64,000 nt of DNA, from positions 1 through 64,000 of the forward strand of contig NZ_LBMU02000115.1 of assembly GCF_001005085.2 (NCBI RefSeq). The letters run 5' to 3'. The notes below the pieces were generated by a model. The model did not search any database, was not told where the DNA came from, and saw only the letters and a program-made list of their open reading frames with translations. Both the position numbers and the translations under genes were made by a program. Positions 53,650 to 62,079 of this stretch are shown here, one piece after another. Origin of the DNA: Streptomyces humi (lineage in GTDB: Bacteria > Actinomycetota > Actinomycetes > Streptomycetales > Streptomycetaceae). Numbering within the stretch: the stretch's first letter is position 1; each line of letters begins with the position of its first letter.

Positions 53650-54102
53650 TCAGTGGCGGACGAGGCCGGTGAACGGAGCGTGGAGGGCAGCCGGGGTGCT
53701 ACGGCGTCGGACCAGGTGTGCGGTGCGCTGGTGGCGCTGGCAGATGGTCAGCTCCGGTGCGCCTTCCGGCAGGCCGGCCTGGCACGCATCGCGGTCGGGG
53801 ACCTCGCCGGAACCGGGTCGGGGGGCCGCGTGGTAGGCGGCGTGGAGGTGGTCGGCGGCCTGCCAGATCCGGGTGCGGGCGGCACTGAGCTGGTCGCCCT
53901 CGATCGGCACGAGCTGGCCCGTGCGGACGGCGTGGGCGTCGAGCAGGCCGTGCAGCGAGACGAGGTGGGCGTGCAGAGCGTCCAGCTCGGCGCGTGTGGT
54001 GACGAGAGGACCGCCTGGCACGTTGAGAGCGCGGTGGAAGTCGAGCGCGGCGGTGGCGAAGGGCACGAAGTCCTGCGCGGTCGGGCTGGCGGTGTGGGAC
54101 AT
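53650..54102 (-). CDS. DUF6238-like protein
   Basis: 150-aa cytosolic protein beginning MSHTASPTAQDFVPFATAALDFH with a helical DALHAHLVSLHGLLDAH middle part and a His/Cys-containing end. It resembles the DUF6238 proteins found within Streptomyces conjugation clusters between the VirB4-like and SCO6880-like genes. Function unknown. Confidence 0.6.
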   Translation of the reverse strand: MSHTASPTAQDFVPFATAALDFHRALNVPGGPLVTTRAELDALHAHLVSLHGLLDAHAVRTGQLVPIEGDQLSAARTRIWQAADHLHAAYHAAPRPGSGEVPDRDACQAGLPEGAPELTICQRHQRTAHLVRRRSTPAALHAPFTGLVRH

Positions 54103-54136
54103 GGGGGCGCTCTTTCGGCAGGGAGGAGGGCCGGCA

Positions 54137-55609
54137 TCAGGCGGAGAGGGCGAGCGGCATGGCGGCGGCGGTGAACGCCTCGGCCTGTTGCCAGGTGAGC
54201 GGCCTGAGGTCGAGCTGGGCGCCGACCGCCGCGGTCTCCACGACCGCGCAGGCGGAACGAAGCTCCTCCTCGGAGTCGGCCGAGACGGTCAGCAGGCCGG
54301 TCAGGGCGACATCCGCGTGGCCCGCGATGAGCTGACGCTCCCGGGACTTGATGTCCTGGTACTCGATGGAGTCCGCCTCGGAGTCGACCTGGCCGCGCCG
54401 CGCCCGCTCGGCGGCGTCCGCGATCACGCTGGCCTTCCTGCGCTGGACATCACGCAGGGCGGCGTCCAGCCCCTTCGGCTCGTACGACAGTGACAGGGTC
54501 CGCCGCACCCCGGCGGTGAACAGCAGCTGGTGCAGGAAACCCGCCGACGTCTCGATGCGTGGCCAGTTCTCCACCCAGTACGTGCGGTGGACGGCGGAGT
54601 CGGTCGCGATGTGGTCCGACTTCTCGACGACCACGACCGGGCCTGCGGCAGCTGCGTCGGCCTCGGGGCTGCCAGAAGAGGACCAACGGTCCAGCGGGGC
54701 AAGTGCCTTGGGGTCGTATGCCGTTCGTACGACTGCCGCGATCTCACGGACGGTGAGCCAGCCGGTGGGGTTGAGCCCGGCGGTACGCGCGGCCTGGTCG
54801 AACGTCGAGGTCAACTGTGCCAGGACGCTGAAGGATCCGGTCAGACCGCCTCCGGCCTGGTTGATCAGACGCCTGGCGGCCTTGGCATCCAACGAGACCG
54901 CCACGTACGCCTCGTGCGGAGCCGCGGCCGGGCCGGCACTCTGGATCAGCTCGCTGTAGACCTGGCCGGCCACCGGGGCATCGGGCTGGCCGTGCTCTTC
55001 CCAGTACCGGCGAAGGGCGTCGCCCGAGTCCGGCACGGTGCGCTCTACCACCTGGATCCGGGCGACCTGACCGGTGCGGGCCAGTGCGGCGAGGGCACGG
55101 CCCCAGCCGCTGACGTTGGCGTTCTGGGTGCCCGGGTCGAGCAACGCGTAGGCGCGGGAGGACACTTTGACGACGGCGGTCAGCGTGCCGGTGTGAGGGT
55201 CGTGGACGGCGCCGTACCTGCGGTCGGGCGCGCTGACCACGCGCAGGCTGGCGGCGGTCCCGGGCAGGTGGAGCAGTCCTTCGCGGACCGGACGGCGGGA
55301 GGGTCGGCACAGCCACATCAACTGGCCCCGCATCCGACGGAGCGCGTACCGGGTGACGATCGGTGCCCAGTCGGCCAGGGCCCGGCCTCGGTAACGGACG
55401 AAGACGAGCAGGGCGATGGCGGCCCACAGCGGGACGAGTTCGAGAGCGCCGACCACGCCACGGGCGAGGATCACGGCGAGCAGGAGCAGCCCGGTGAGGC
55501 TCACGACGATCAGCTGCGGCGCGGTCAGGCCGAGCAGGATGCCGCGCCTGCTGCGGTGTGGGAACTTCACGGTGGCCGTGGTGGCTTCAGCCTGGGAGGT
55601 GTCAGACAT
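54137..55609 (-). CDS. SCO6880-like conjugation protein
   Basis: 490-aa protein. Two transmembrane helices lie at about residues 28-50 and 58-75 in a PrgI-like N-terminal part (FPHRSRRGILLGLTAPQLIV). A large soluble region follows with DVQRRKASVIADAAERARRGQVDSEAD and LLTVSADSEEEL near the C-terminus. This is the arrangement of the actinobacterial SCO6880 family, which combines VirB3/PrgI-like anchoring with the VirB4 N-terminal domain. It should work with the VirB4-like ATPase. Confidence 0.78.
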   Translation of the reverse strand: MSDTSQAEATTATVKFPHRSRRGILLGLTAPQLIVVSLTGLLLLAVILARGVVGALELVPLWAAIALLVFVRYRGRALADWAPIVTRYALRRMRGQLMWLCRPSRRPVREGLLHLPGTAASLRVVSAPDRRYGAVHDPHTGTLTAVVKVSSRAYALLDPGTQNANVSGWGRALAALARTGQVARIQVVERTVPDSGDALRRYWEEHGQPDAPVAGQVYSELIQSAGPAAAPHEAYVAVSLDAKAARRLINQAGGGLTGSFSVLAQLTSTFDQAARTAGLNPTGWLTVREIAAVVRTAYDPKALAPLDRWSSSGSPEADAAAAGPVVVVEKSDHIATDSAVHRTYWVENWPRIETSAGFLHQLLFTAGVRRTLSLSYEPKGLDAALRDVQRRKASVIADAAERARRGQVDSEADSIEYQDIKSRERQLIAGHADVALTGLLTVSADSEEELRSACAVVETAAVGAQLDLRPLTWQQAEAFTAAAMPLALSA

Positions 55610-55684
55610 GGCGGTTCCAGACAGTGGTCGGGGAAGGGGGCGGGCTGGAGAGAAGCAGCCCGCCCCCCCCCGGGCGGTGGCGGG

Positions 55685-57088
55685 TCAGGACCCGGACGGT
55701 GGCTGGTTGGGGTAGACCCAGCTCGTCGGAGTCGGGGAGCCGGTAGCCGACGGGCCGGTGGAGGGCGGCGGCGATGCGGCGGGACCGGCGGGACCGGCGG
55801 GCGACACGGCACCTACGCGGGTCAGGCTGCTGCCGGGAATCGACGCGCCAGCGGGCTGGCCGGCGGAGGGAACGCCCCCCTCGGAGCCTCCTGCTTCGGT
55901 ATCGGCAGGCCGTGTGACTAGCGCGGGGATGCCAGGGCGCTGGATCAGGGCGCGGCCCTTGTCGCCGGAGGCATTCGGGTCCTCGCCGTACCGGAAGCGG
56001 GTCTGCGGCTTCGAGGGCCCGGCGTCGATGCCCTCCTTGCTCAGGTTGCCGCCGGAGGGGTTGATGCTGGAGGCGACACCGTCGCTGCCCGCGCCGGGGA
56101 CCTTGCTTGGTCCCTGCGGAGCAGGAGTGCCGGTGCCGGCCTGCATCGCGAGGCTGCCCGCGGTCTTCGCCGCGCCCGCGGCGACCACCATGCCGGCGAC
56201 ACCGGTGCGGTGCAGGTCGTCGTGTCCGCCGCCATCACTCGCCCAGTGGACGAACCTGTAGGTGGCGTACGGGCAGAGCAGGACCAGGACCATCACGACG
56301 AGGCCGGCCATCGCGTCGGACAGGGCGGCCATGCCGTCCTTGGCGTCGGACTTGCCCATGGCCGAGGCGCCGATCAGGAAGACCATGGTCATCAGCAGTT
56401 TCGACACGACGAGGGTGGCGGTGGCCTCGATCCAGCCCCTCCGCCAGCGTTTGGCGACCTCCCAGCCCCCGCCGGAGCCGGCGAAGACCGCGAGGGCGAC
56501 CATGACCAGGACGCCGACCTTGCGGGCGACCATCACGCCCCAGTACATGAAGGCGCCGATCGCGCAGCCGAGGGCGACGAGGGCTGGGACGCCCCAGCCG
56601 AGGCTGTACATCGCCCCCAGCTCGTTGACCTTGACGACGCGTCGGATCGCGTCGTCCACTGAGCTGTTGGCTGCTTGGAACAGGCCGTCGGACAGGGCAT
56701 CGACCACCGTGATGGCCACTGAGGTGAAGGCGACGGCACAGAAGGAGAAGAGGACGCCGGTCATCGTGCCGATCGCTGCTTGAGCGAGGGCGCGTTCGTC
56801 CCGTCGCCAGGCCGCGAGCATCAACTGGATGCAGAACGTGCCGACGGTCAATGCGAGACCGATGGGCAACAGCAGCTCGTAGTTGTCCCGGAACCATCCG
56901 GCGTTGAGATCGATGGCGGTGGTCTCGTTGACGGCCTTGGCGGCGAGATCTGCCGCGCTGGTGGCGAGCTCACCCGCTGACTTCGCGATCCACGCCCCGA
57001 TACCGTCGGTGACGGTCCCGGCGGGGTTGGTGGCGAAGTCGACGGCGCCGCAGACCTTGTCCATCAGCGGAAAGTCGCAGACTCCCAT
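55685..57088 (-). CDS. TrbL/VirB6-like polytopic channel protein
   Basis: 467-aa protein with six or seven transmembrane helices between about residues 75 and 290 (LLLPIGLALTVGTFCIQLMLA, MTGVLFSFCAVAFTSVAITV, VGVLVMVALAVFAG, LVVMVLVLLCPYATYRFV) and a disordered Gly/Pro/Ser-rich C-terminal third. The length and layout match the SCO6881/TrbL group, likely the inner-membrane channel subunit. A C10 run at 55662-55671 lies between it and the SCO6880-like gene. Confidence 0.78.
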   Translation of the reverse strand: MGVCDFPLMDKVCGAVDFATNPAGTVTDGIGAWIAKSAGELATSAADLAAKAVNETTAIDLNAGWFRDNYELLLPIGLALTVGTFCIQLMLAAWRRDERALAQAAIGTMTGVLFSFCAVAFTSVAITVVDALSDGLFQAANSSVDDAIRRVVKVNELGAMYSLGWGVPALVALGCAIGAFMYWGVMVARKVGVLVMVALAVFAGSGGGWEVAKRWRRGWIEATATLVVSKLLMTMVFLIGASAMGKSDAKDGMAALSDAMAGLVVMVLVLLCPYATYRFVHWASDGGGHDDLHRTGVAGMVVAAGAAKTAGSLAMQAGTGTPAPQGPSKVPGAGSDGVASSINPSGGNLSKEGIDAGPSKPQTRFRYGEDPNASGDKGRALIQRPGIPALVTRPADTEAGGSEGGVPSAGQPAGASIPGSSLTRVGAVSPAGPAGPAASPPPSTGPSATGSPTPTSWVYPNQPPSGS

Positions 57089-57115
57089 GGCGATACCTCC
57101 TTTCTCGGACGGGGG

Positions 57116-57805
57116 TCAGGGAGCGACGGCCGACAGGACACCGGCCAGGGCGCAGGGCTGGGAGGGGCGGCATTGGACCGCGAGGGTGGTGACGCGGTTC
57201 TCGGTGCCGCCGTGCGGCGAGCCGTTCCAGGCGATCGACTGTTTGCCGGAGACCGTCACGGCGTAGACGTACGCGGTGGTGATCGCCCCGGGGTCCGCCT
57301 GGAGGGCCTGGGTGAACGAGTCGGGGAAGTGCGCCTCGTTCACCTTGGCGGTGGCGAACTGGCCGTTGGCGGCCATCTCCTTCCACAGCACGCGCGAGGG
57401 GACGAGCGCGTCGACTGAGGCGGTGTCGGCGTACTTCGTCTCGCTGGTCAGCCACCCGTGCAGGGCAGCCAGCAGCTTGCGCTGAGAGTAGGCGCGGGTG
57501 TCGTAGGACCAAAGCGCCGCGGCTGCCGCCTTGCCGAAGGCGATCGGGTCGTGCGTGGAGGGGGGAACGGGCAGGGCGCCCCGGCTCCCATGCGGACGTG
57601 ACGAAGCGGAGGCAGGAGCGGTCGGGGAGGAGGGGGAAGCCGAACTCGTCTGCGGTGCGGGAGCCTTGGAGGATGTCCTGCCGTCGCGGGTGAGGTAGGC
57701 GGTCAGGCCGGCGAGGGCGACAAGCACCACCAGGACAGCGGTGCCGAGCAGTGCCCGGCGGCGCACGCGAGACGCGCCGCCGGGGTCTGTGGAACGGGGA
57801 GACAT
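57116..57805 (-). CDS. VirB8/TcpC-like membrane protein
   Basis: 229-aa bitopic protein: short cytoplasmic start, one transmembrane helix (ALLGTAVLVVLVALAGLTAYL, about residues 17-37), a Ser/Pro/Thr linker and an outside domain of about 140 residues (DPIAFGKAAAAALWSYDTRAYSQ, ITTAYVYAVTVSGKQ). This is the layout of NTF2-fold VirB8/TcpC scaffold subunits. The ATG at 57805 overlaps the previous stop (TGATG); a longer frame upstream is read-through. Confidence 0.72.
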   Translation of the reverse strand: MSPRSTDPGGASRVRRRALLGTAVLVVLVALAGLTAYLTRDGRTSSKAPAPQTSSASPSSPTAPASASSRPHGSRGALPVPPSTHDPIAFGKAAAAALWSYDTRAYSQRKLLAALHGWLTSETKYADTASVDALVPSRVLWKEMAANGQFATAKVNEAHFPDSFTQALQADPGAITTAYVYAVTVSGKQSIAWNGSPHGGTENRVTTLAVQCRPSQPCALAGVLSAVAP

Positions 57806-58113
57806 CAGTGGACCTGGCTCCCCAGCGTGCTGAAGAACGCCACCACGCCGTTCGCGGCACCCAGCAGGAGGGCCGCGCCGGCGCTGACCAGCACGCCCTT
57901 CTTGCCGTTGGCCTCGGCCTGGTGGCCGCCGGAGCGGTGGCCCCAGGCCCACACACCCGCGCTGACGGCGAGCGCGCCGACCACGGCGATGATCCCGAAG
58001 AGGTTGAGTGAGCCCATCACCTGCTTGAGGACCGACAGGCCCGGCAGTCCGCCCTCGTTCGGTTTGATCCCAGGGTCGTATGCGAGCTGGACGACCTTAT
58101 TGGCGAGGTACAT
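57805..58113 (-). CDS. Small two-helix membrane protein (DUF6112-like)
   Basis: 102-aa protein with two hydrophobic helices (LNLFGIIAVVGALAVSAGVWAW and VLVSAGAALLLGAANGVVAFF) joined by a basic loop (GGHQAEANGKK). VirB2/pilin-like or DUF6112-type subunits of actinobacterial conjugation loci look like this. No signal peptide cleavage site is evident. It is coupled to the VirB8-like gene. Confidence 0.7.
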   Translation of the reverse strand: MYLANKVVQLAYDPGIKPNEGGLPGLSVLKQVMGSLNLFGIIAVVGALAVSAGVWAWGHRSGGHQAEANGKKGVLVSAGAALLLGAANGVVAFFSTLGSQVH

Positions 58114-58200
58114 GATTGCGAACTCCAGTTCGATTTAGTGCATGCCGAGCCCGAGAGGGCGAAGTGTCGGCGCAGGGAGGGGGAGGAAGGGAATTGCCGG

Positions 58201-59349
58201 TCAGACGACTCGGCGGGCCGCGAGAATCTGCGGCTTCCAGGACGCGAGGGTCGCGAGGCGGACCACGTCGCCGGTATGGGGGGCGTTCACGATCAACCCC
58301 CGGCCGATGACCATCCCGACGTGTTCCGGGACTTCGGCAGTCCCCTCGGTGAAGACGAGGTCACCGGGCCGAAGAGCGTCGACCGATACCGGCTTGCCCT
58401 CCTTGACCTGCGTGTACGTCGTCCGCGAGAGAGTGACCCCGGCGGCCTTGTACGACTGCTGCATTAGGGAGGAACAGTCGCATCGGCCCATGGGGTCGCT
58501 CCCGTGGGAATCGGTGCAGCTCCCGCCCCACTGGTACGGAGTGCCGAGTTGGTCGAGCGCCCAGCGGGTCGCCGTCTGGACCTTGGGCGGAGCGTCAGCC
58601 GGAATCTTGTATCCGGCCGGCACTGCGCCGGGCGGGATGGTTCCGAAGTCGGTGCCGTCCCCATAGGCCGTACAGCTGCCCGCGGCACTCGGCGGAGCAC
58701 TGGCCGTGCTGTCCGATCCGGATGGCGAGGGGCTCGGCGACGTGTCGCCGGCCTTCGACAACAGCGGCTCGATCGCCTGCTGCAAGGCGGTGGCCAGGGG
58801 CTCCCACTTCGCGTAAGCCTCGGGGAAACCGGATTTCTGCACCGCCTGGGCGGCCTGGGCGACGGACAGGGACTGCCAGCCCGAGACCTTCTCCAGTGCC
58901 TCGTAGAACATCGTCGAGGCGTGCACCGGGTCGAGGATCTCGTTCGCGGTGCCCCATCCCTGCGACGGTCGCTGCTGGAACAGGCCCAGTGAATCGCGGT
59001 CGCCGTAGGTCAGGTTCCGCAAGCCGCTCTCCTGGAAGGCGGTCGCCAAGGCCACGATCTGGCCCCGGGCCGGGATGTTCATCGCGACGCCGGTGGCCTG
59101 GATGGTCTTGGCGTTGGGGATCTGCTCGGCCGGGTCTTCCAGGCCTGGCACGGAGACCGTGCCCTTGCCGCTGCCGTCCATGATCGCCTTCACCTGAGCG
59201 GCAACGGCCGAGGTATCCACAGCCTGTGTACCGCCGGTCGAGCAGGAGGCCGAAGCGGTGCCGGCCCCGACTGCAAGGATCGGAACAGCCAGCAGAAGCG
59301 GACCGGAGGCGAAGAGACCGACGACCGCTCCGGTGGTCTTCTTCATCAC
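58201..59349 (-). CDS. Secreted two-domain peptidoglycan hydrolase
   Basis: 382-aa cell-wall enzyme. Signal peptide with KK and hydrophobic core, cleavage near residue 35. Domain one (about 75-200) resembles a lysozyme/transglycosylase fold: ALATAFQESGLRNL (Glu) and SLGLFQQRPSQGWG. After a Ser/Pro linker comes an NlpC/P60 domain: CDCSSLMQQSYKAAG (catalytic Cys), PGDLVFTEG and EHVGMVIG (His). Such VirB1-type proteins open the wall for the transfer channel. It is the first gene of the minus-strand transfer operon. Confidence 0.9.
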   Translation of the reverse strand: MMKKTTGAVVGLFASGPLLLAVPILAVGAGTASASCSTGGTQAVDTSAVAAQVKAIMDGSGKGTVSVPGLEDPAEQIPNAKTIQATGVAMNIPARGQIVALATAFQESGLRNLTYGDRDSLGLFQQRPSQGWGTANEILDPVHASTMFYEALEKVSGWQSLSVAQAAQAVQKSGFPEAYAKWEPLATALQQAIEPLLSKAGDTSPSPSPSGSDSTASAPPSAAGSCTAYGDGTDFGTIPPGAVPAGYKIPADAPPKVQTATRWALDQLGTPYQWGGSCTDSHGSDPMGRCDCSSLMQQSYKAAGVTLSRTTYTQVKEGKPVSVDALRPGDLVFTEGTAEVPEHVGMVIGRGLIVNAPHTGDVVRLATLASWKPQILAARRVV

Positions 59350-59456
59350 CGCCGCCGTTCGCCGGGGCGGACAGTCCCGCCGGGCAACGGTGTTGGGTCA
59401 GGGCGTGGGCGTGCTTGAACGTGCTGCATCGCAGCGGCTCCTCGCGGTTCGTAGGA

Positions 59457-59590
59457 GGCGCGGTGCCGACTTCTCGTGCAAAGCCGTCGGCACCGCGCCG
59501 ATGTGAACCCGCCTCTCAGGGCGGACCCGGGCAGGGGAGTTGGTAGCTCCCAGGCGCCGGGTTCAGGCCACGCGCGGCAGTCAGCCGCGC
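59457..59590. other. Structured non-coding region in the 570-bp transfer-operon upstream region
   Basis: The 59350-59922 stretch has no convincing gene but contains strong inverted repeats. There is a 14-bp stem (59457-59470 with 59486-59499), an 8-bp closing pair TGAACCCG/CGGGTTCA (59504-59511 with 59558-59565) enclosing a GGGAG-N7-CTCCC hairpin, and GCGCGGC-N5-GCCGCGC (59572-59590). It could be an operon leader, a small RNA or the transfer origin. It does not fold as a tRNA. Confidence 0.6.
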
Positions 59591-59922
59591 TCGTAATCTC
59601 AGGTGGTGCACCGGGTCTCCTCACGGCTTCGGGAAGGGGGGCAACATGCCTTCCGATCCATGTCATTGGACGCGGCAACACGGATCAGCGCAGGTCAGCG
59701 GCGGTGTAACCGGACCCCGCCTCGGTGGCTTGGCGAGACAGTAGACCGGGATTCCGGCCGCACCAAACGACTCCCGATCCCGGGCCCGAAGCGCTGCACA
59801 GGCACGTTAGGGGCGGCCGGAAATCGCGGCTACCCTCCGACGCAACCCCGCTCCGAGCGGCCGCTGTTGACCGCCGTCCGGAGCCGGCACAGTCCCGTCG
59901 TGCCCTGAAAGAGGCCCCGCGC

Positions 59923-60669
59923 ATGAGCTACACGCTGCACCGAGGCGACGCCCTCACCGTGCTGAAGACCCTCCCGGACAAGAGTGTCGACGCCGTCATC
60001 ACCGATCCCCCGTACAACTCCGGCGGACGCACCAGCTCCGACCGCACCGGCCGCACCGCCCGCGCCAAGTACGTCACGGCCGGATCGGCGCACGACCTGC
60101 AGAACTTCCCCGGCGAGAACCGCGACCAGCGGAGCTATCGAAGCTGGCTGACCGCGCTGCTCACCGAGGCGTACCGGGCCGCGACCGAGCACTCCGTCGC
60201 CATGGTCTTCTCCGACTGGCGTCAGGAGCCGACCACGTCCGACGCCCTGCAGATGGCGGGCTGGACCTGGAGCGGCACGATTCCCTGGATCAAGCCCGCC
60301 AGCCGGCCCCGCAAGGGCGGGTTCAAGCAGTCGGCCGAGTTCATCGTCTGGGGCGTCAAGGGCAGCCTCGAAAAGGACCGGGACCTCTACCTGCCCGGCC
60401 ACTTCATCGCCTCCCAGCCCCGCAAGGACCGTGTCCACATCACCCAGAAGCCGGTCGAGATCATGCAGCAGCTCGTGCAGATCTGCCCCGAAGGCGGCAC
60501 TGTCCTCGATCCCTTCACCGGCAGCGGCTCCACAGGCGTCGCAGCCTTGCGCGAAGGCAGGCAGTTCGTGGGAGCCGAGCTGTCCGCGCATTACGCCGAC
60601 GTCGCTGAGGCGAGGCTCCGAGCGGAGCTGACCCAGGAGGACTTCGTTCTGGCGGGACCGGAGGCATGA
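59923..60669 (+). CDS. N4/N6-type DNA methyltransferase
   Basis: 248-aa DNA methyltransferase of the amino-methylating beta group: catalytic motif DPPYNSGG near residue 28 precedes the SAM-binding motif DPFTGSGSTG near residue 200. It methylates adenine N6 or cytosine N4; the target sequence cannot be read. A TITQKP-like HITQKPVEIMQQLV stretch is also typical. The ATG at 59923 lies directly before the first strand. It is separated from the other defence genes by a terminator and a minus-strand gene, but probably protects host DNA in the same system. Confidence 0.9.
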   Translation: MSYTLHRGDALTVLKTLPDKSVDAVITDPPYNSGGRTSSDRTGRTARAKYVTAGSAHDLQNFPGENRDQRSYRSWLTALLTEAYRAATEHSVAMVFSDWRQEPTTSDALQMAGWTWSGTIPWIKPASRPRKGGFKQSAEFIVWGVKGSLEKDRDLYLPGHFIASQPRKDRVHITQKPVEIMQQLVQICPEGGTVLDPFTGSGSTGVAALREGRQFVGAELSAHYADVAEARLRAELTQEDFVLAGPEA

Positions 60670-60712
60670 CTATGAGAGCGACCGGACCGGGGCCGACGGA
60701 CCGCAGACGGAC

Positions 60713-60756
60713 AAGGGCGGCTGGTGCATCGAGAAACTGATGCACCAGCCGCCCTT
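60713..60756. terminator. Bidirectional terminator
   Basis: Perfect 18-bp inverted repeat, AAGGGCGGCTGGTGCATC with its complement, loop of 8 nt, placed between the convergent methyltransferase and the PD-(D/E)XK-like gene, with TTCCTCTT after it on the plus strand. Confidence 0.92.
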
Positions 60757-60765
60757 CCTCTTGCG

Positions 60766-61710
60766 TCAGGCCGCCTCGAACGCCCGCCGGATCAGCGGCC
60801 CGGCCTTCTCCAGGTCGGACGCCGAGGCGATGCGCACTTCCAGATCTCCGGTCCCGAGGTGGCCGATACCGCGCATGTCGCGCGAGAAGCCCTCCTCCAA
60901 CTCGACCGTGTCCGGATCGACCTTGAGGTAGACCAGGATCGCCTCGCGCTTCGGGCGGAAGATGACGGAGGCGACGTTCACCATCCGGCGGTACGCGATG
61001 TAGTGCCGAAGCTGAGCCACCTCGACCTCGCCCCAAGCGGTGAGGGCCTCGTTCAGCTCGGCGTACAGGTCCTGTAGGCAGCCAGGAACCGCATCCGCGG
61101 TGGCGGTTGCCTCAGCGGATGTCTTCCCGCCTCCGTCGGCGTCACCGGCCGTGCCCTGCCGCTCGCGGCTCTGGCGACGATCCGAGACCGGTCTCGTGGA
61201 TCCGGGAGTGGACTCGATCAGCAGCAGGCTCAGCAGCCCACCCTCGAAGACTCGGTAGCGCACCAGGTCGACCCGCTCACGCAGACGGTGCACCGCGACT
61301 CGGTCGTGGTGCGAGAAGCCGGCGGCGACGCAGACCATCCGAGGGGTCCGCCAGTCGATCGACTCGGCGGCCTCGGAGCCCAGCTGCTCCTTGACCAGCG
61401 CCTCGAACTCGTGACGCGCGGAGTCCAACCACGACAGGTAGGAGACCGCCTGCGACAGGACACCGCTGTCAGCGCCTTTCTTGTACTCGATCAGCGCGGG
61501 TGTGCCGTTCTCGTCCAAGCCGAGCGAGTCGATCCGGCCCCGGTGCCAAGGCCCCGTCGGGTACTCCGACGCCAGGAAGCGGATGCCGAGCATGGCCTCC
61601 ATGCCTGCCTCGACCCGCCGCTGCAGCTCCACTTCCAGGGTCACCGTGGAGCCGCGCAGCTCGACGTCTTGGCCGTCGGCATCCTGACGGAACAGCTTCA
61701 GGTCGGTCAC
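60766..61710 (-). CDS. DUF5655 protein with PD-(D/E)XK-like domain
   Basis: 314-aa protein. The N-terminal half looks like a DUF91/NucS-type nuclease fold: GRIDSLGLDENG (Asp), LIEYKKGADSGVLSQAVSYLSWL (E-x-K) and a VCVAAGFSHHD strand. The C-terminal half resembles DUF5655: LYAELNEALTAWGEVEVAQLRHYIAYR, FASVIFRP-like and VYLKVDP. Such proteins occur widely as solitary genes of unknown role; it may be part of the surrounding defence locus. A 12-bp palindrome lies 65 bp upstream. Confidence 0.75.
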   Translation of the reverse strand: MTDLKLFRQDADGQDVELRGSTVTLEVELQRRVEAGMEAMLGIRFLASEYPTGPWHRGRIDSLGLDENGTPALIEYKKGADSGVLSQAVSYLSWLDSARHEFEALVKEQLGSEAAESIDWRTPRMVCVAAGFSHHDRVAVHRLRERVDLVRYRVFEGGLLSLLLIESTPGSTRPVSDRRQSRERQGTAGDADGGGKTSAEATATADAVPGCLQDLYAELNEALTAWGEVEVAQLRHYIAYRRMVNVASVIFRPKREAILVYLKVDPDTVELEEGFSRDMRGIGHLGTGDLEVRIASASDLEKAGPLIRRAFEAA

Positions 61711-61774
61711 CAGCGTCCCCCTCCCGCGATCACTACAGGAGGAGCAATCGAAACCGGCCTGCGACTATTCCAGT

Positions 61775-61786
61775 GCACACGTGTGC
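61775..61786. promoter_or_regulatory. 12-bp palindrome GCACACGTGTGC
   Basis: Perfect palindrome in the 369-bp divergent region (61711-62079) between the DUF5655 gene and the GHKL ATPase gene. Possible operator for one or both genes. Confidence 0.45.
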
Positions 61787-61911
61787 GTGACGCCTCGTCG
61801 GGACGAGAGCGGGATCTTCGTGTCCTCCACCCAGGAAACCGAGCGACGCACGGGTTGTGCCTCGCGAAGCCGGCAGAGAGCCTTCCACAGAGATCACCTA
61901 CGTCAGACGAG

Positions 61912-61940
61912 CCCCGTTCGGTAGGATGCTCCGAACGGGG
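61912..61940. promoter_or_regulatory. 10-bp stem hairpin in divergent region
   Basis: CCCCGTTCGG and CCGAACGGGG with a 9-nt loop, followed by GATTT. It lies 140 bp before the GHKL ATPase gene and could attenuate its transcript or end an upstream RNA. Confidence 0.5.
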
Positions 61941-62079
61941 GATTTCGGCTGTCGTGGGACGAGTAGCGACACACTCACCGCGCGAGGCCCGAGTAGTCCT
62001 GCCGCATGCCGCTCCCCGGAGCACACAGGCGAACCGACCGCACAGGACTGACCGGGTACACCGGGTACGGAGCGTGAAG

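Noticed and set aside
59457..59590. Possible tRNA because of a GAGTTGGTAGCTC-like arm
   Set aside because: No acceptor stem, no anticodon arm of proper size and no T-loop GTTCGANTC in register.
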